Below, one piece after another: positions 46,169 through 59,384 of a DNA stretch of 64,000 bases. The translations under genes and the position numbers were made by a program. The DNA comes from Acidovorax defluvii. GTDB lineage: Bacteria; Pseudomonadota; Gammaproteobacteria; Burkholderiales; Burkholderiaceae_C. The notes beneath the pieces were generated by a model, which saw nothing but the letters and a program-made list of their open reading frames with translations, ran no database searches and was not told the origin of the DNA. Numbering within the stretch: the stretch's first letter is position 1; each line of letters begins with the position of its first letter. The stretch is from contig QLTU01000017.1 of assembly GCA_003268905.1 (NCBI GenBank), positions 1 to 64,000 of the forward strand. The letters run 5' to 3'.

Positions 46169-47644
46169 TCAGTGGGGCGCATCAGGCTGCGGCGGGTCCT
46201 GCGGCGCCAAGCCGGGCCGACCGGTGGGGTCGGCGATGCGCACCTGGTTGCCGCCGCTTTTCTTGGACTGGTACATCGCTGTGTCGGCATGGCTGAGCAG
46301 CAGGCTTTCGTCGCTGCCGTGGTCCGGGTACATGGAAATGCCGATGCTGGGCCACATGGGGACCTTGTTGCCATCCAGATCAAAAGGTTGGTTGAAGGCG
46401 GCCAGGATTTTTTCTGCCACCGCTGTGGCATGTTCGACCGCATGGCCGCTTTCGACCAGCAAGACGAACTCGTCACCGCCCAGGCGCGCCACCGTGTCCG
46501 AGGCACGCACGCATTCCAGCAGGCGCTGCGCCACCCGCTGCAGCAGCAAGTCTCCCATTGCGTGGCCGAGTGTGTCGTTCACCTGCTTGAAGCGGTCCAG
46601 GTCCACAAACAGCAGCGACAGCAGGGTCTGGTCGCGTTGCGCCCGGGTCAGCGCGGTTTTCAGGCGGTCGAGAAACAGCTGGCGGTTGGGCAGGTGCGTA
46701 AGCTGGTCGTACTGCGCCATCTGCTGCAGTCGATTGCGCATCTGGGTGCGCTCTATGGCGGACGCCACCTGGGTCGAGACGAACTGCAGCAGCTCTTTGT
46801 CCCGATGCGAGTAACGCGCCTCCTCGGAGTAGCCTTGCAGCACCAGCGCGCCCATCACGCCCGCCTGGGTGTGCAGCGGCACACCCAGCCAGTAAAGCGG
46901 CCGGGGGGCAGCTGCCATGTGCGGCGCCGAGGGGGGCAGGGTGTCGGGGGTGAGCAGCAGCGTCTGCCCGTTGCGGATGACGTGCGAGCACAGGGCATCT
47001 GCATCCAGTGGGCGGGTTGCGGGGGGCGGATGGCGCTCGTTCACGTGGTACGGAAAGCTGACCGTGTCGGTCAGGTGGTCGTGCAGCGCCACCGAGAAAT
47101 TGGAGGCAGGCAGCAGCGTGCCGATGGTCTGGTGGATGTGCGCAAACAGCGAAACCAGGTCTTCTGCCGCCTGCGCGGCCTCCGAGATGGAATAGATGGC
47201 CGCCTGCAGCGATTCGGTGTGCTTGCGCTCGGTAATGTCGTGTGCCACCGCCAGGCGCACCTGCTGGTCGTCCACCCAGCGTGCCGTCCAGCGGATATGG
47301 ACGATCTGCCCATCCTTGCGCACATAGCGGTTCTCGAAATGCAGCTGGAGCTGGCCTTCGGTCACGCGTTCTGCCTGGCTCTGGGTGGCGGGGCGATCTT
47401 CCGGGTGCACCATGTCCAGCATGCGCCTGCCAATGACCTCTCCGGGGGCATAGCCAAAGATTCGCTCGAATGCCGGACTGACATACACGATGGAACTGTC
47501 GGCCTTGACGATGCACACGGCGTCGAGGAGCAGGTCCACGACGTTCGGGGGGGGGCAAGGGTCTTCATCGCAGAGACAAAAAATTCCGGCAGACCGGATG
47601 AAAAGCAGGCATGGGGCGCTGTGGGATGCGAGTGACGGCCCCAT
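46169..47644 (-). CDS. Diguanylate cyclase with PAS and GAF domains
   Basis: About 491 residues from the ATG at 47644. Order: PAS (~35-140; VSPAFERIFGYAPGEVIGRR and AVAHDITERKH), GAF (~150-305) and GGDEF (~310-480) with DRLKTALTRAQRDQ and the active-site ARLGGDEFVLL. It would make cyclic di-GMP from two GTP in response to a sensed signal; the GAF region may bind a ligand. There are no membrane spans. The start is doubtful: a tract of nine C lies near codon 30, and an ATG at 47568 just before it is out of frame by one base. It is divergent from the broken CHASE gene. Confidence 0.85.
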   Translation of the reverse strand: MGPSLASHSAPCLLFIRSAGIFCLCDEDPCPPPNVVDLLLDAVCIVKADSSIVYVSPAFERIFGYAPGEVIGRRMLDMVHPEDRPATQSQAERVTEGQLQLHFENRYVRKDGQIVHIRWTARWVDDQQVRLAVAHDITERKHTESLQAAIYSISEAAQAAEDLVSLFAHIHQTIGTLLPASNFSVALHDHLTDTVSFPYHVNERHPPPATRPLDADALCSHVIRNGQTLLLTPDTLPPSAPHMAAAPRPLYWLGVPLHTQAGVMGALVLQGYSEEARYSHRDKELLQFVSTQVASAIERTQMRNRLQQMAQYDQLTHLPNRQLFLDRLKTALTRAQRDQTLLSLLFVDLDRFKQVNDTLGHAMGDLLLQRVAQRLLECVRASDTVARLGGDEFVLLVESGHAVEHATAVAEKILAAFNQPFDLDGNKVPMWPSIGISMYPDHGSDESLLLSHADTAMYQSKKSGGNQVRIADPTGRPGLAPQDPPQPDAPH

Positions 47645-47826
47645 TGTGCCTGCGCACGAATGGGCGTGGGGTTGCCATGCGGGGTGTGCAGACAATGCCT
47701 TGCGCGTTGCTTTGTGCCACTGCAGCAAGGGCGGGCCAGAAATTGCCGCTATTCTCGGGGACGGTTTCCTTGGTTTTTTTTGGCGCTCCATCACCTGGCT
47801 GTCAAACTGCAACGCTTCAAATTTTG

Positions 47827-50800
47827 ATGGTATTCACCGGTAACCCGCTCCGCCACCGGCATGGGCTGCTCGGATTTGCCGTTGCCATTGCGGGGCTTTT
47901 GACAACATTGTGGCTGGCACAGCAGCAGGCGCGGTCGGTGGCAACGATCTCCGAGGCCCGTTTTCTGCAGGAAGCGCGGGCATTTTCGGACGCCTTGGCC
48001 CAGCGCATGGCCACACACACCGAAATCGTCAATGGCCTGCGCAGCCTGTTCATGGTCAACCCCGTGCTCAGCCGCGCCGAGTTTGAGCGTGCCGCCCGCG
48101 AACTGGATGTGCGCCAGCGCTACCCCGGGGTGCGCAATCTTGCGTTTACCCGCTATGTGCCGGCCGAACAGCGCGCGGCGTTCGAGGCGCGCGTGCGGGC
48201 CGACACGTCGGTCAACCCGCAGGGGCTGCCTGACTTTGCCATTCACCCCGCGGGCGCGCGCCCCGAGTATTTTGTGGTGGAGTACCTGTGGCCCGAGGAA
48301 GGCAGCAGGGGCCTGCTGGGCCTGGACATCAGTGTCCAGCCCGCCAACCTAGAGGCCATGCACTACAGCCGCGACACCGGTAAAACCGTGGTGTCCGCGC
48401 CGTTCGAATTGCTGCAAGAAAAAGACCATCGCACGGCCTTTGTGCTGCGGGCGCCCGTTTTTGGCTCCGCCCCGGTGGGCGGAACGCCCCCTTTTCTGGG
48501 CGCGGTGGCTTCCACCATCCGGGTGCACGACCTGATGGGGAGCCTGCGCGAGCTCGGTTACATGAATGGCATCGCGGTGTCGATCGCCGACCGGGGCGCG
48601 GTGCATGCCCTGGCGGCAGGTGCCAAGGGCCGCAACGGCGAGAGCGGCAGCGCCGAGAGCAACCCAAAGGGGCTTCCCCTGCTGGCGCTGACAGGTGTGC
48701 CACTGGCCTCGGCAACGCTGCACTAGGTGGATATCCAGGTGCACGACCGCCGCTGGCGCCTGAGTTTCTTTCCCGCCAAGGACTACCTCTCGCCCTCCGA
48801 GCGGCGCCTGCCGGCGCTGGTCGCCCTGACGGGGACGCTTTTTTCAGCGCTGCTGGCGGCACTGGTGGTGTTGCTGGGGCGCCAGCGTGCGCTGGCCCTG
48901 GCGCAGGCGCAAGTGTCTGACGATGCCCGGCGCCAGAGCGAAGAGCGTTTCAGCGCCGTTTTCAGGCAGGCGGCCGTGGGAATGGCGCAAATCGACACGC
49001 AGACCGGGCGTTTTGTGCGCGTCAATCAAAAATATGCCGACATCGTCGGCTACTCGGTGGCGCAGATGTGCAAGACCGATTTTCAGAGCATCAGCCACCC
49101 CGAAGACCTGGTGGTGGACCTGGCCCGCCTGGAGCGCCTGAAAGCCGGCGAAATATCCGAGTACCACATGGAAAAGCGCTATTTCCATCAGGATGGCCAC
49201 ACCCTGTGGGTGGACCTCACCGTGTCTTCGATGTGGGCGCCGGGCGAGCCGCCCGGCTTTCACATCGCCGTGGTGCAGGACATCACCGAACGCAAGCAGA
49301 TGGAAGACAGCCTGCGCGGCAGCGAGCTGCGCCTGCGCGGCATTTTGCAGCGCCTGCCGGTGGGCGTGTGCCTGGTGCAGGCAGACGGGCTCATGAAGTT
49401 TCGCAACGACCAGTTTGTGCAGATCTGCGGCTATACCGAAGACGACATTCCCAGGGGCGAAGACTGGTGGCCCACGGTGTACCCCGACGTGCAATACCGC
49501 GAGCAAGCCCGCGCCACCTGGATGGCTGCGCGCGCCAAGGCCATCGAAGGGGACGGCACCATTGCCTCGGGTGAATACACCATCCACTGCAAGGACGGCC
49601 AGCAGCGCACCGTGGAAATTGCCGGTCATCGTGGACGGCGGCCACCTTTTCACCCTGGTGGATCTCAGCCAGCGCAAGGCGGACGAAGAGGAAATCCGTT
49701 ACCTGGCCTTCTACGACCCGCTCACCCACCTGCCCAATCGCCGCCTGCTGCGGGACCGGCTGCAGCAGGCGCTGGCCACCAGCGCCAGGCACCAGCGCAG
49801 CGGCGCCTTGCTGCTGCTGGACCTCGACAACTTCAAGACCCTCAATGAAACCCGGGGCCACGAGCGGGGCGATGCCCTGCTGCTGCAGGTGGCCAAGCGG
49901 CTGCGCGACTGCCTGCATGAGGACGACACGGTGGCCCGCCAGGGCGGCGACGAATTTGTGGTGGTGCTGGAAGACCTGGGCGACAACCCCGAAGAGGCGG
50001 CCGCGCGCAGCGAGGAAGCGGGCCAGAAGATCCTGTCGGCCTTGCGCGCGCCCTACGAGGTGGATGGCGAGGCCCACCACAGTTCGCTGAGCATGGGCAT
50101 CTCCGTCTTCAGCGGCCTGCGCGAAACCGTGGACGAGCTGCTCCAGCGCACCGACCTGGCCATGTACCAGGCCAAGTCGGCGGGGCGCGACACCTTGCGT
50201 TTTTACGACCCGCAGATGCAGGCCGCCGTGAGCGCGCGGGCCGCCATGGAGCTGGACATGCGCGCGGGGCTGGCCCAGAGCCAGTTCGAGCTGTATTACC
50301 AGCCGCAGATCGAGCATGGCCGCATCACCGGCGCTGAGGCGCTGCTGCGCTGGCGCCACCCAAGCAACGGCTTTATCTCGCCGGCCCAGTTCATTCCGCT
50401 GGCCGAAGAGTCGGGCCTGATCCTGCCGCTGGGTGAATGGGTGCTCAAGTCGGCCTGCGAGCGCCTGGCGCTGTGGGCGCAGCAGCCCGGCCTCGCCGCG
50501 CTGAGCCTGGCCGTCAATGTGAGCCCGCGCCAGTTTCACCAGACCGGTTTCGTGCCCCAGGTGCTGGCGGCGCTGGCGGGCGCGGGTGCCGATGGCCACC
50601 GCCTCAAGCTCGAATTGACCGAAGGGCTGTTGCTGGAGGATGTAGAGGACACCATCGAGAAGATGGGCCAGCTGCGCGCTTACGGGCTGGGGTTTTCGCT
50701 GGACGACTTTGGCACGGGGTATTCATCGCTGGCCTACCTCAAGCGCCTGCCGCTTGACCAGCTCAAGATCGACCAGGGCTTTGTGCGCGACGTGCTTACC

Positions 50801-51010
50801 GACCCCAACGACGCGGCCATTGCCCGCACCGTGGTGGCGCTGGCCACCAGCCTGGGCCTGCGCGTGATCGCCGAGGGGGTGGAAACCGAGGCGCAGCGCG
50901 AGTTTCTGGCCCGCAACCATTGCCACGCCTGGCAGGGTTATCTGCTGAGCCCGCCCGTGCCCGTGGCCGAGTTTGAAGCGCTGGTGCAGCGCACCAACAC
51001 TGCCCACTGA
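47827..51010 (+). pseudogene. CHASE-PAS-PAS-GGDEF-EAL cyclic-di-GMP protein gene, broken by a stop codon and a frameshift
   Basis: A gene for a ~1060-residue membrane sensor in three pieces. Piece 1 (47827-48726) has a span (GLLGFAVAIAGLLTTLWLAQ) and a CHASE sensor domain, and stops at TAG (48724). The same frame resumes at once with VDIQVHDRRWRLSFFPAKDY, a second span and two PAS domains. Near 49622 one extra base shifts the frame; removing a C in ATTGCCGGTC restores IAVIVDGGHLFTLVDLSQRK. Piece 3 carries GGDEF (RQGGDEFVVVLED) and EAL (GAEALLRWRHP; DDFGTGYSSLAYLK) to 51010. Both active motifs are intact. The distal piece could still be made if re-initiated. Sequencing error is an alternative for each lesion. 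Confidence 0.85.
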
Positions 51011-51099
51011 TGGCGAGGAGGCCGCTGGGCCTGCGCCCGCCGCAGCCCGGGCGCAGGCGAATCAGCGCCGGGGGCTGCGCGATGCAGCATCTGTTTATC

Positions 51100-51149
51100 A
51101 ATTTTGATAGCTGCTAGCGCTTGCTGTATAAGGGCTAGAGGCCATTTTT
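51100..51149 (+). repeat. Dispersed repeat (family 1), intergenic, good copy
   Basis: ATTTTGATAGCTGCTAGCGC, TTGCTGTATAAGGGCTAGAG and GCCATTTT. This is the cleanest copy in the window and serves as the reference. The rest of 51011-51327 shows no gene; the smc promoter must lie there. Confidence 0.88.
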
Positions 51150-51327
51150 ACCCAATATTCCACAGAGGGGCTGCGCCGGTACCCGGCAGGTGGCCCACGG
51201 GCCAGGGAGCGGCCGGTCGGCGCGGTATCATTCCGATCCGGTTCCAGCCTGCGGGTTTTCCCCGTGGATGCGTGCGGCCCCGGTTATTCCCTGGCTACTT
51301 CCTCTTATTTGCCTTCACCTCTGACCC

Positions 51328-54300
51328 GTGCGTCTTACCTCGATCAAGCTTTCCGGCTTCAAGTCGTTCGCTGAACCCACCAATTTCATGCTGCCAGGGC
51401 AACTGGTGGGCGTGGTGGGGCCGAATGGTTGCGGCAAATCCAACATCATGGACGCCGTGCGCTGGGTGCTGGGTGAGAGCAAGGCCAGCGAGCTGCGCGG
51501 CGAGAGCATGCAGGACGTGATCTTCAGCGGCACCACCACCCGCAAGCAGGCCAGCCGCGCCAGCGTGGAGCTGGTGTTCGACAACTCCGACCACCGCGCG
51601 GGCGGCCAGTGGGGCCAGTACGGCGAGGTGGCCGTGCGCCGCGTGCTCACGCGCGACGGCACCAGCAGCTATTACCTCAACAACCAGCCCGTGCGCCGCC
51701 GCGACGTGCAGGACGTGTTTCTGGGCACGGGCCTGGGGCCGCGCGCCTACGCCATCATTGGACAGGGCACCATCAGCCGCATCATCGAAAGCCGCCCCGA
51801 AGAGCTGCGCCTGTTCCTCGAAGAGGCCGCCGGTGTCTCCAAATACAAAGAGCGCCGCCGCGAGACTGAAAACCGCCTGTCGGACACGCGCGAGAACCTC
51901 ACCCGCGTAGAAGACATCCTGCGCGAGCTGAACGCCAACCTCGAAAAGCTCGAAAAACAGGCCGAGGTGGCCGCCAGATACAACACGCTGCAGGCCGACG
52001 CCACGCTCAAGCAGCACCAGCAGTGGTTTTTGAAGCGCGCCGACGCTGAGGAACAGCAGGCCAAGGTGCGCCTGGATGGCCTGCAGGCCGTGAACGACCT
52101 CGAATCGCGCATGGCCGACCTGCGCGCGGTGGAGTCTGATCTCGAAACCATCCGCCAGGCCCATTACGCCGCAGGCGACCAGGTCAACCAGGCCCAGGGC
52201 AAGCTCTACGAAGCCACGGCCGAGGTCGGCAAGCTCGAAGCCGAGATCCGCTATGTCATCGAAGGCCGCCAGCGCGTGGAGCAGCGCCTGGTCACGCTGG
52301 CCGAGCAGATCACCCAGTGGCAGACCCGCAAGGAAGAGGCCGATATCGAGCTGGAAAACCTGGCCGGTGCCGGGGTGGATGCCGAAGAGCGCGCCGAGAT
52401 GCTGGCCGCCCAGGTCGAAGAGCAGGCCATGCAAATGCCTGATCTGGAAGAAGCCCTGCGCCAGGCGCAAAGCCGCACGGCCGAGCAGCGCAGCAGCGTG
52501 GTGCAGGTGCAGCAGCAGATCGGCGTGCTGGCCGCCGAGCAGCGCAGTTTTGACGAGCAAAGCCGCCAGCTCGATGCCCGCTTTGAGCGCCTGCGCACCG
52601 ACCGCAACGCGCTGGCCGCACCCGATGAAGCCCGCCTGAACAACCTGCGCGAGCAGCTTGAAGAAGCGCAAGAAATTGCCGAAACCACCGAGGCCCGCCT
52701 GCACGAGCTGCAGGAATCGGTGCCCCAGCTCGACGACGACCGCCGCACCCGCCAGCAGGCCGTCAACAGCGAGAGCGCGCGCCAGGCTGACCTGTCGGCG
52801 CGCATGGAAGCGCTCAAAGCGCTGCAGGAAAAGGTCAAGACCGACGGCAAGCTGCGCCCTTGGCTGGCCAAACATGGCCTGGACGGCCTGCAAGGCCTGT
52901 GGAGCCGCATCCACATCGAACCCGGTTGGGAAAACGCCCTGGAAGCCGCGCTGCGCGAGCGTCTGGGCGCACTCGAAGTAGGGCGCCTGGAGATGGTGCG
53001 CGGCTTCCTGGGCTCTGGCGGCAACGACGCACCGCCCGCGCGCCTGGCCTTCTACAGCGCCCCCGCTGCGGGACACCCCGAGCCATCGTCACCCCACGCC
53101 CGCCTGTCGGACCTGCTGCGCCTTCAGGATGCCGGCCTGCGCGCCGTGTTGATTGACTGGTTGCAGGGCTGCTATACCGCGCCCACGCTCGATGACGCGC
53201 TCGCCCGCCGCAGCACGCTTCAGCCTGGCGAAGTGGTGTTTGTGCCCACAGGCCACGCCGTGAGCAGCCACAGCGTGAGTTTTTACGCACAAGACTCCGA
53301 ACAATCCGGCCTGCTCGCCCGCGCGCAGGAGATCGAGCACCTCGAAAAAGAGCTGCGCGCCCAGGCCCTGATCGCCGACGAATCGCGCACCGCCCTGGTC
53401 CGTGCAGAGTCTGCCTACGCCGACGCCTCGCAGCGCCTGGTGGCAGCACGACGCGAAGCGACCGAAACGCAAAGCCGCGCCCATGAGCTGCAGGTGGAAA
53501 CCCTGCGCCTGACCCAGCTGGCCGAGCAGACCCGTGCGCGCAGCGCACAAATCGACGGCGACCTGGCCGAGGTGGAGGCCCAGCTGGCCGACCTGCAGGA
53601 GCGCCGCGTGGCCGCCGAGGCGCGCTTTGAAGAGCTCGACATGCAGCTGGCCGACAGCCAGGAGCGCGAGGCCCAACTGGGCGACCGCGTGATCGAAGCC
53701 GAGCGCAAGCTCACCGCCTGCCGCGAGCAGCAGCGCACGCTGGAGCGCCAGGCGCAAGAGGCCACGTTCTCGCAGCGCAGCCTGGAGGCGCGCCGCGCCG
53801 AGCTGTCCCGCTCCATTGAAACCGCCACGCAGCAGGCCACCGCACTGGCTGACGAACAACAGCGTGCTCGCGACGAGCTGGCCCGCCTGTCCGACGCTGC
53901 GGCGCAGGGCGGCCTGCAGCAGGCGCTGGAGGCGAAGATGGAGCGCGAGAAAGCCCTGGCCGCCCAACGCAGTGAATACGACGACCTCACCGCCAAGCTG
54001 CGCGCCAGCGACGAGCGCCGCATGCAGCTCGAACGCGCGCTCGACCCGCTGCGCGCCCGCATCACCGAGTTCCAGCTCAAGGAACAGGCAGCGCGCCTGG
54101 GCCTGGAGCAATACACCACATTGCTGGCCGATGCGCAGGCCGACCTGGAGGCCGTGGCGAAATCCATCGAGGAAGGCAGCGTCCGCATCAGCGGCCTTCA
54201 AGGCGAAATCGACCGACTGCACCGCGAGATCGCAGCCCTGGGCGCGGTGAATCTGGCCGCGCTCGATGAGCTGAAACTGGCCAGCGAGCGCAAGGTGTTC

Positions 54301-54852
54301 CTCGATGCGCAGACGGCCGACCTGACCGAAGCCATGAACACGCTCGAAGACGCGATCCGCAAGATCGACGGCGAGACGCGCCAGCTGCTCTCGGGCACCT
54401 TCGATACCGTCAACGCGCACTTTGGCCGCATGTTCCCCGAGCTGTTCGGCGGCGGGCAGGCCAAGCTCATCATCACCGGCGACGAGATTCTGGACTCGGG
54501 CGTGCAGGTGATGGCGCAGCCACCGGGCAAGAAGAACCAGACCATCCACCTGCTGTCGGGCGGCGAAAAGGCGCTCACGGCCATTGCGCTGGTGTTTGCC
54601 ATCTTCCAGCTCAATCCCGCGCCGTTCTGCCTGCTCGATGAGGTGGATGCGCCGCTGGACGACGCCAACACCGAGCGTTATGCCAAGCTGGTCTCCAGCA
54701 TGAGCAAAGAAACCCAGTTCCTGTTCATCAGCCACAACAAGATCGCCATGGAAATGGCCGAGCAACTGATTGGCGTGACCATGCAGGAGCAGGGCGTCTC
54801 GCGCATCGTGGCGGTCGATATGGAGTCTGCCTTGTCGATGGCGGAACTATGA
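51328..54852 (+). CDS. smc: Chromosome partition protein SMC
   Basis: A 1174-residue SMC ATPase that starts at GTG. Head: LTSIKLSGFKSFAEPTNFML and Walker A GPNGCGKSN (K37). Two long coiled coils flank a hinge at ~500-640 (WENALEAALRERLGALEVGR onward). The C-terminal head has the signature HLLSGGEKALTAIALVF near 1076 and Walker B FCLLDEVDAPLDDAN. Normal length. With ScpA and ScpB (not here) it loops and segregates the chromosome. No ATG is available near the start and the GTG directly precedes the conserved first strand. zipA and ligA follow on the same strand. Confidence 0.97.
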   Translation: MRLTSIKLSGFKSFAEPTNFMLPGQLVGVVGPNGCGKSNIMDAVRWVLGESKASELRGESMQDVIFSGTTTRKQASRASVELVFDNSDHRAGGQWGQYGEVAVRRVLTRDGTSSYYLNNQPVRRRDVQDVFLGTGLGPRAYAIIGQGTISRIIESRPEELRLFLEEAAGVSKYKERRRETENRLSDTRENLTRVEDILRELNANLEKLEKQAEVAARYNTLQADATLKQHQQWFLKRADAEEQQAKVRLDGLQAVNDLESRMADLRAVESDLETIRQAHYAAGDQVNQAQGKLYEATAEVGKLEAEIRYVIEGRQRVEQRLVTLAEQITQWQTRKEEADIELENLAGAGVDAEERAEMLAAQVEEQAMQMPDLEEALRQAQSRTAEQRSSVVQVQQQIGVLAAEQRSFDEQSRQLDARFERLRTDRNALAAPDEARLNNLREQLEEAQEIAETTEARLHELQESVPQLDDDRRTRQQAVNSESARQADLSARMEALKALQEKVKTDGKLRPWLAKHGLDGLQGLWSRIHIEPGWENALEAALRERLGALEVGRLEMVRGFLGSGGNDAPPARLAFYSAPAAGHPEPSSPHARLSDLLRLQDAGLRAVLIDWLQGCYTAPTLDDALARRSTLQPGEVVFVPTGHAVSSHSVSFYAQDSEQSGLLARAQEIEHLEKELRAQALIADESRTALVRAESAYADASQRLVAARREATETQSRAHELQVETLRLTQLAEQTRARSAQIDGDLAEVEAQLADLQERRVAAEARFEELDMQLADSQEREAQLGDRVIEAERKLTACREQQRTLERQAQEATFSQRSLEARRAELSRSIETATQQATALADEQQRARDELARLSDAAAQGGLQQALEAKMEREKALAAQRSEYDDLTAKLRASDERRMQLERALDPLRARITEFQLKEQAARLGLEQYTTLLADAQADLEAVAKSIEEGSVRISGLQGEIDRLHREIAALGAVNLAALDELKLASERKVFLDAQTADLTEAMNTLEDAIRKIDGETRQLLSGTFDTVNAHFGRMFPELFGGGQAKLIITGDEILDSGVQVMAQPPGKKNQTIHLLSGGEKALTAIALVFAIFQLNPAPFCLLDEVDAPLDDANTERYAKLVSSMSKETQFLFISHNKIAMEMAEQLIGVTMQEQGVSRIVAVDMESALSMAEL

Positions 54853-54854
54853 GC

Positions 54855-54958
54855 ACCCCTGAGTCGCTTCGCGCCTTCCCCTCAAGGGGACGACGCCCTC
54901 GCTGCGGGGCAGCCCTTGTTCGGCGTCCCTGGCATGGGCCGCGCCAGTTTCAAGCGCG
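54855..54958 (+). repeat. Dispersed GC-rich repeat (family 2) between smc and zipA
   Basis: CCCCTGAGTCGCTTCGCGCC, TTCCCCTCAAGGGGACGACG, GGGGCAGCCCTTG and TGGGCCGCGCC. Compare 56118-56257 and the reversed copy at 40905-41037. Confidence 0.75.
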
Positions 54959-55000
54959 GCTGGGCGTGTGCAACGCAACGGATAGCCAAGAATATTTTTT

Positions 55001-56116
55001 ATGAGCACATTGCAACTGAGTCTGGCCATCATCGGCGGCCTGGTGCTGGCCCTGATCGTGGCCTACAACACCTGGACCTCGCGCCGCAACGCGCCCAAGC
55101 GCGCCGTGCCGCAAGAGCCCGAGCGCACTGCCGAGCCCGCGCTGCGCCAGGAACCCGCGTTCGATACCGATGTAGCCGAGCCCGTGGATGGCGGAGCCTT
55201 TCACGGCCTGGACCGCGGCCCCGAGCCCGCCAGCCACACGGTGGATGCCGACGATGCCATGGAGCTGCCCGTGCCGCCCTTGCTGCACGAGCGCCGTCTG
55301 GGGCTGGACCCGCTGATCGACATCATCGCCACGCTGCAGCCCGAGCAATCGGTGTCGGGCGACGCCGCACTGGCGGCGCTGCCGCCCACGCGCCGCGCGG
55401 GCAGCAAGCCCTTTGCCATCGAGGGTTTCAACGAGGTGACGCAGCAGTGGGAGACCCCCGCGCCCGGCCAGCGCTACCAAAGCTTTCAGGCCGGCGTGCA
55501 GTTGGCCAACCGCACGGGCGCGCTCAACGAGATCGAGTTTTCGGAGTTTGTGGTCAAGGCCCAGGCGTTTGCCGACTCCATCAATGCGGCGCCCGATTTT
55601 CCCGACATGCTGCAGGAAGTGGCCCGCGCCCGCGAACTCGATCAGTTCGCCAGCGACCACGATGCGCAACTGTCTTTCATGCTGCGCGCCCGCCATGCGG
55701 CCTGGAGCCCCGGCTACGTGCAGCAAAACGCCGCGCGCGTGGGCTTTGTGGTGGGCGCCATGCCCGGCAGGCTGGTGCTGCCCGCCAGTGCCCCGGGCCT
55801 GCCGCCCGTGTTGACGCTGGGCTACGACACGCAGGCCGCGTTGGCCGAAGACCCCGACCAGTCCGCCATCCGCGACATCACCCTGAGCCTGGATGTCGCC
55901 CAGGTGCACCGCAGCGAGCAACCCTTTGCCCGCCTGCGCGAAGTGGCCGCCGCCCTGTGCGAGGCCATGGACGGCGTGCTGTGCGACCAAAACGGCACCC
56001 CGCTGCCCGCGATGGCGATGGACCCGATTGCTGCCGATCTGGAGTTGCTGTACGACCAGCTCGATGGGCGTGAACTGTCGGCGGGCTCGGTGCTGGCGCG
56101 GCGTCTTTTTAGCTGA
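55001..56116 (+). CDS. zipA: Cell division protein ZipA
   Basis: A 371-residue FtsZ anchor. An N-terminal span (LQLSLAIIGGLVLALIVAYN), then an acidic, Pro/Glu-rich linker to ~120, then the C-terminal FtsZ-binding domain (~230-365: FSEFVVKAQAFADSINAAPD; DITLSLDVAQVHRSEQPFAR). Placement between smc and ligA is a conserved betaproteobacterial order. It tethers the Z ring to the membrane. The repeat on both sides means the spacing to smc (148 bases) and ligA (170 bases) is longer than usual for an operon. Confidence 0.9.
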   Translation: MSTLQLSLAIIGGLVLALIVAYNTWTSRRNAPKRAVPQEPERTAEPALRQEPAFDTDVAEPVDGGAFHGLDRGPEPASHTVDADDAMELPVPPLLHERRLGLDPLIDIIATLQPEQSVSGDAALAALPPTRRAGSKPFAIEGFNEVTQQWETPAPGQRYQSFQAGVQLANRTGALNEIEFSEFVVKAQAFADSINAAPDFPDMLQEVARARELDQFASDHDAQLSFMLRARHAAWSPGYVQQNAARVGFVVGAMPGRLVLPASAPGLPPVLTLGYDTQAALAEDPDQSAIRDITLSLDVAQVHRSEQPFARLREVAAALCEAMDGVLCDQNGTPLPAMAMDPIAADLELLYDQLDGRELSAGSVLARRLFS

Positions 56117-56117
56117 G

Positions 56118-58445
<2,328 letters not shown>

Positions 58446-58446
<1 letters not shown>

Positions 58447-59378
58447 TGGCGTTGTCGCGGCGCGCACCCCGGCTGGGGCTGGCACTGGGCAGCGGCTCGG
58501 CGCGTGGCTGGGCGCATATTGGCGTGCTGCAGGTGCTCGATGAGGAGGGCGTGCGCCCCGACATCGTTTGCGGCTCTTCGATTGGCGCGCTGGTGGGGGC
58601 CGCCTACGCGGCGGGCGAGCTGGCGCGTTTTGCCGACTGGGTGCAGGGCCTGGGCATGCGCGATGTATTCGGCTTCATGGACTTCAACCTCACGGGCGGC
58701 ATGCTCAAGGGCGAAAAACTGATTGCCTTCTGGCGCCGCAATTTCGCGGACTTTGATATCGAATCGTCGCCCATGCTTTTTGGCGCCGTGGCCACGGACC
58801 TGCATTCGGGCGCTGAAGTGTGGTTGCGCCACGGCTCCATCGCCGACGCGGTGCGCGCCTCGATTGCGCTGCCGGGCCTGTTCACGCCCGTGGCGCGGGC
58901 AGACGGGAGGCTGCTGGTGGATGGCGGCATCGTCAATCCCGTGCCCACGTCGCTGGCGCGCGCCATGGGGGCGGACATCGTGATTGGTGTAGACCTGAAC
59001 TCCGACATCCTGCACCGCCACATGCAGCCGCTGGCCGTGGTGCAGACGCCTGCACCAGATTCCGACGCGGTGCCCGAGCCCGAGCCACCCAAGAGCAGCG
59101 GCTGGATGCAGCGCCTCACACCCTGGCGCGCCGACGAGCCCGCAGCGGCTGATGTGCAGCGGGTGCCGTCAATGCTGGACGTGGTGATGACCAGCGTTGC
59201 CATCATGCAGATGCGCATCACCCGCAGCCGCATGGCCGGCGATCCGCCCGAGGTGGTGGTGGCGCCTGCGCTGGCCAACCTGGGGCTGCTGGATTTTCAT
59301 CGCGCCAGCGAGGCCATCGAAGAAGGCCGCCGCGCCGCCAAGGCCAGCATGCCGCAACTGCGGCGCTTCATGGGTTAA
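58446..59378 (+). CDS. Patatin-like phospholipase (RssA/NTE family)
   Basis: A 310-residue patatin-fold protein. The oxyanion loop is GSGSARGWAHIGVLQVLDEE, the nucleophile serine is in GSSIGALVGAAYA, and the catalytic Asp in LLVDGGIVNPVP. It would hydrolyse acyl esters of phospholipids or lysophospholipids. There is no signal peptide. Residues ~200-235 form a Pro/acidic insertion (PAPDSDAVPEPEPPKSSGWM). The ATG shares one base with the ligA stop, so it is coupled to ligA. Confidence 0.9.
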
Positions 59379-59384
59379 TGCTCC

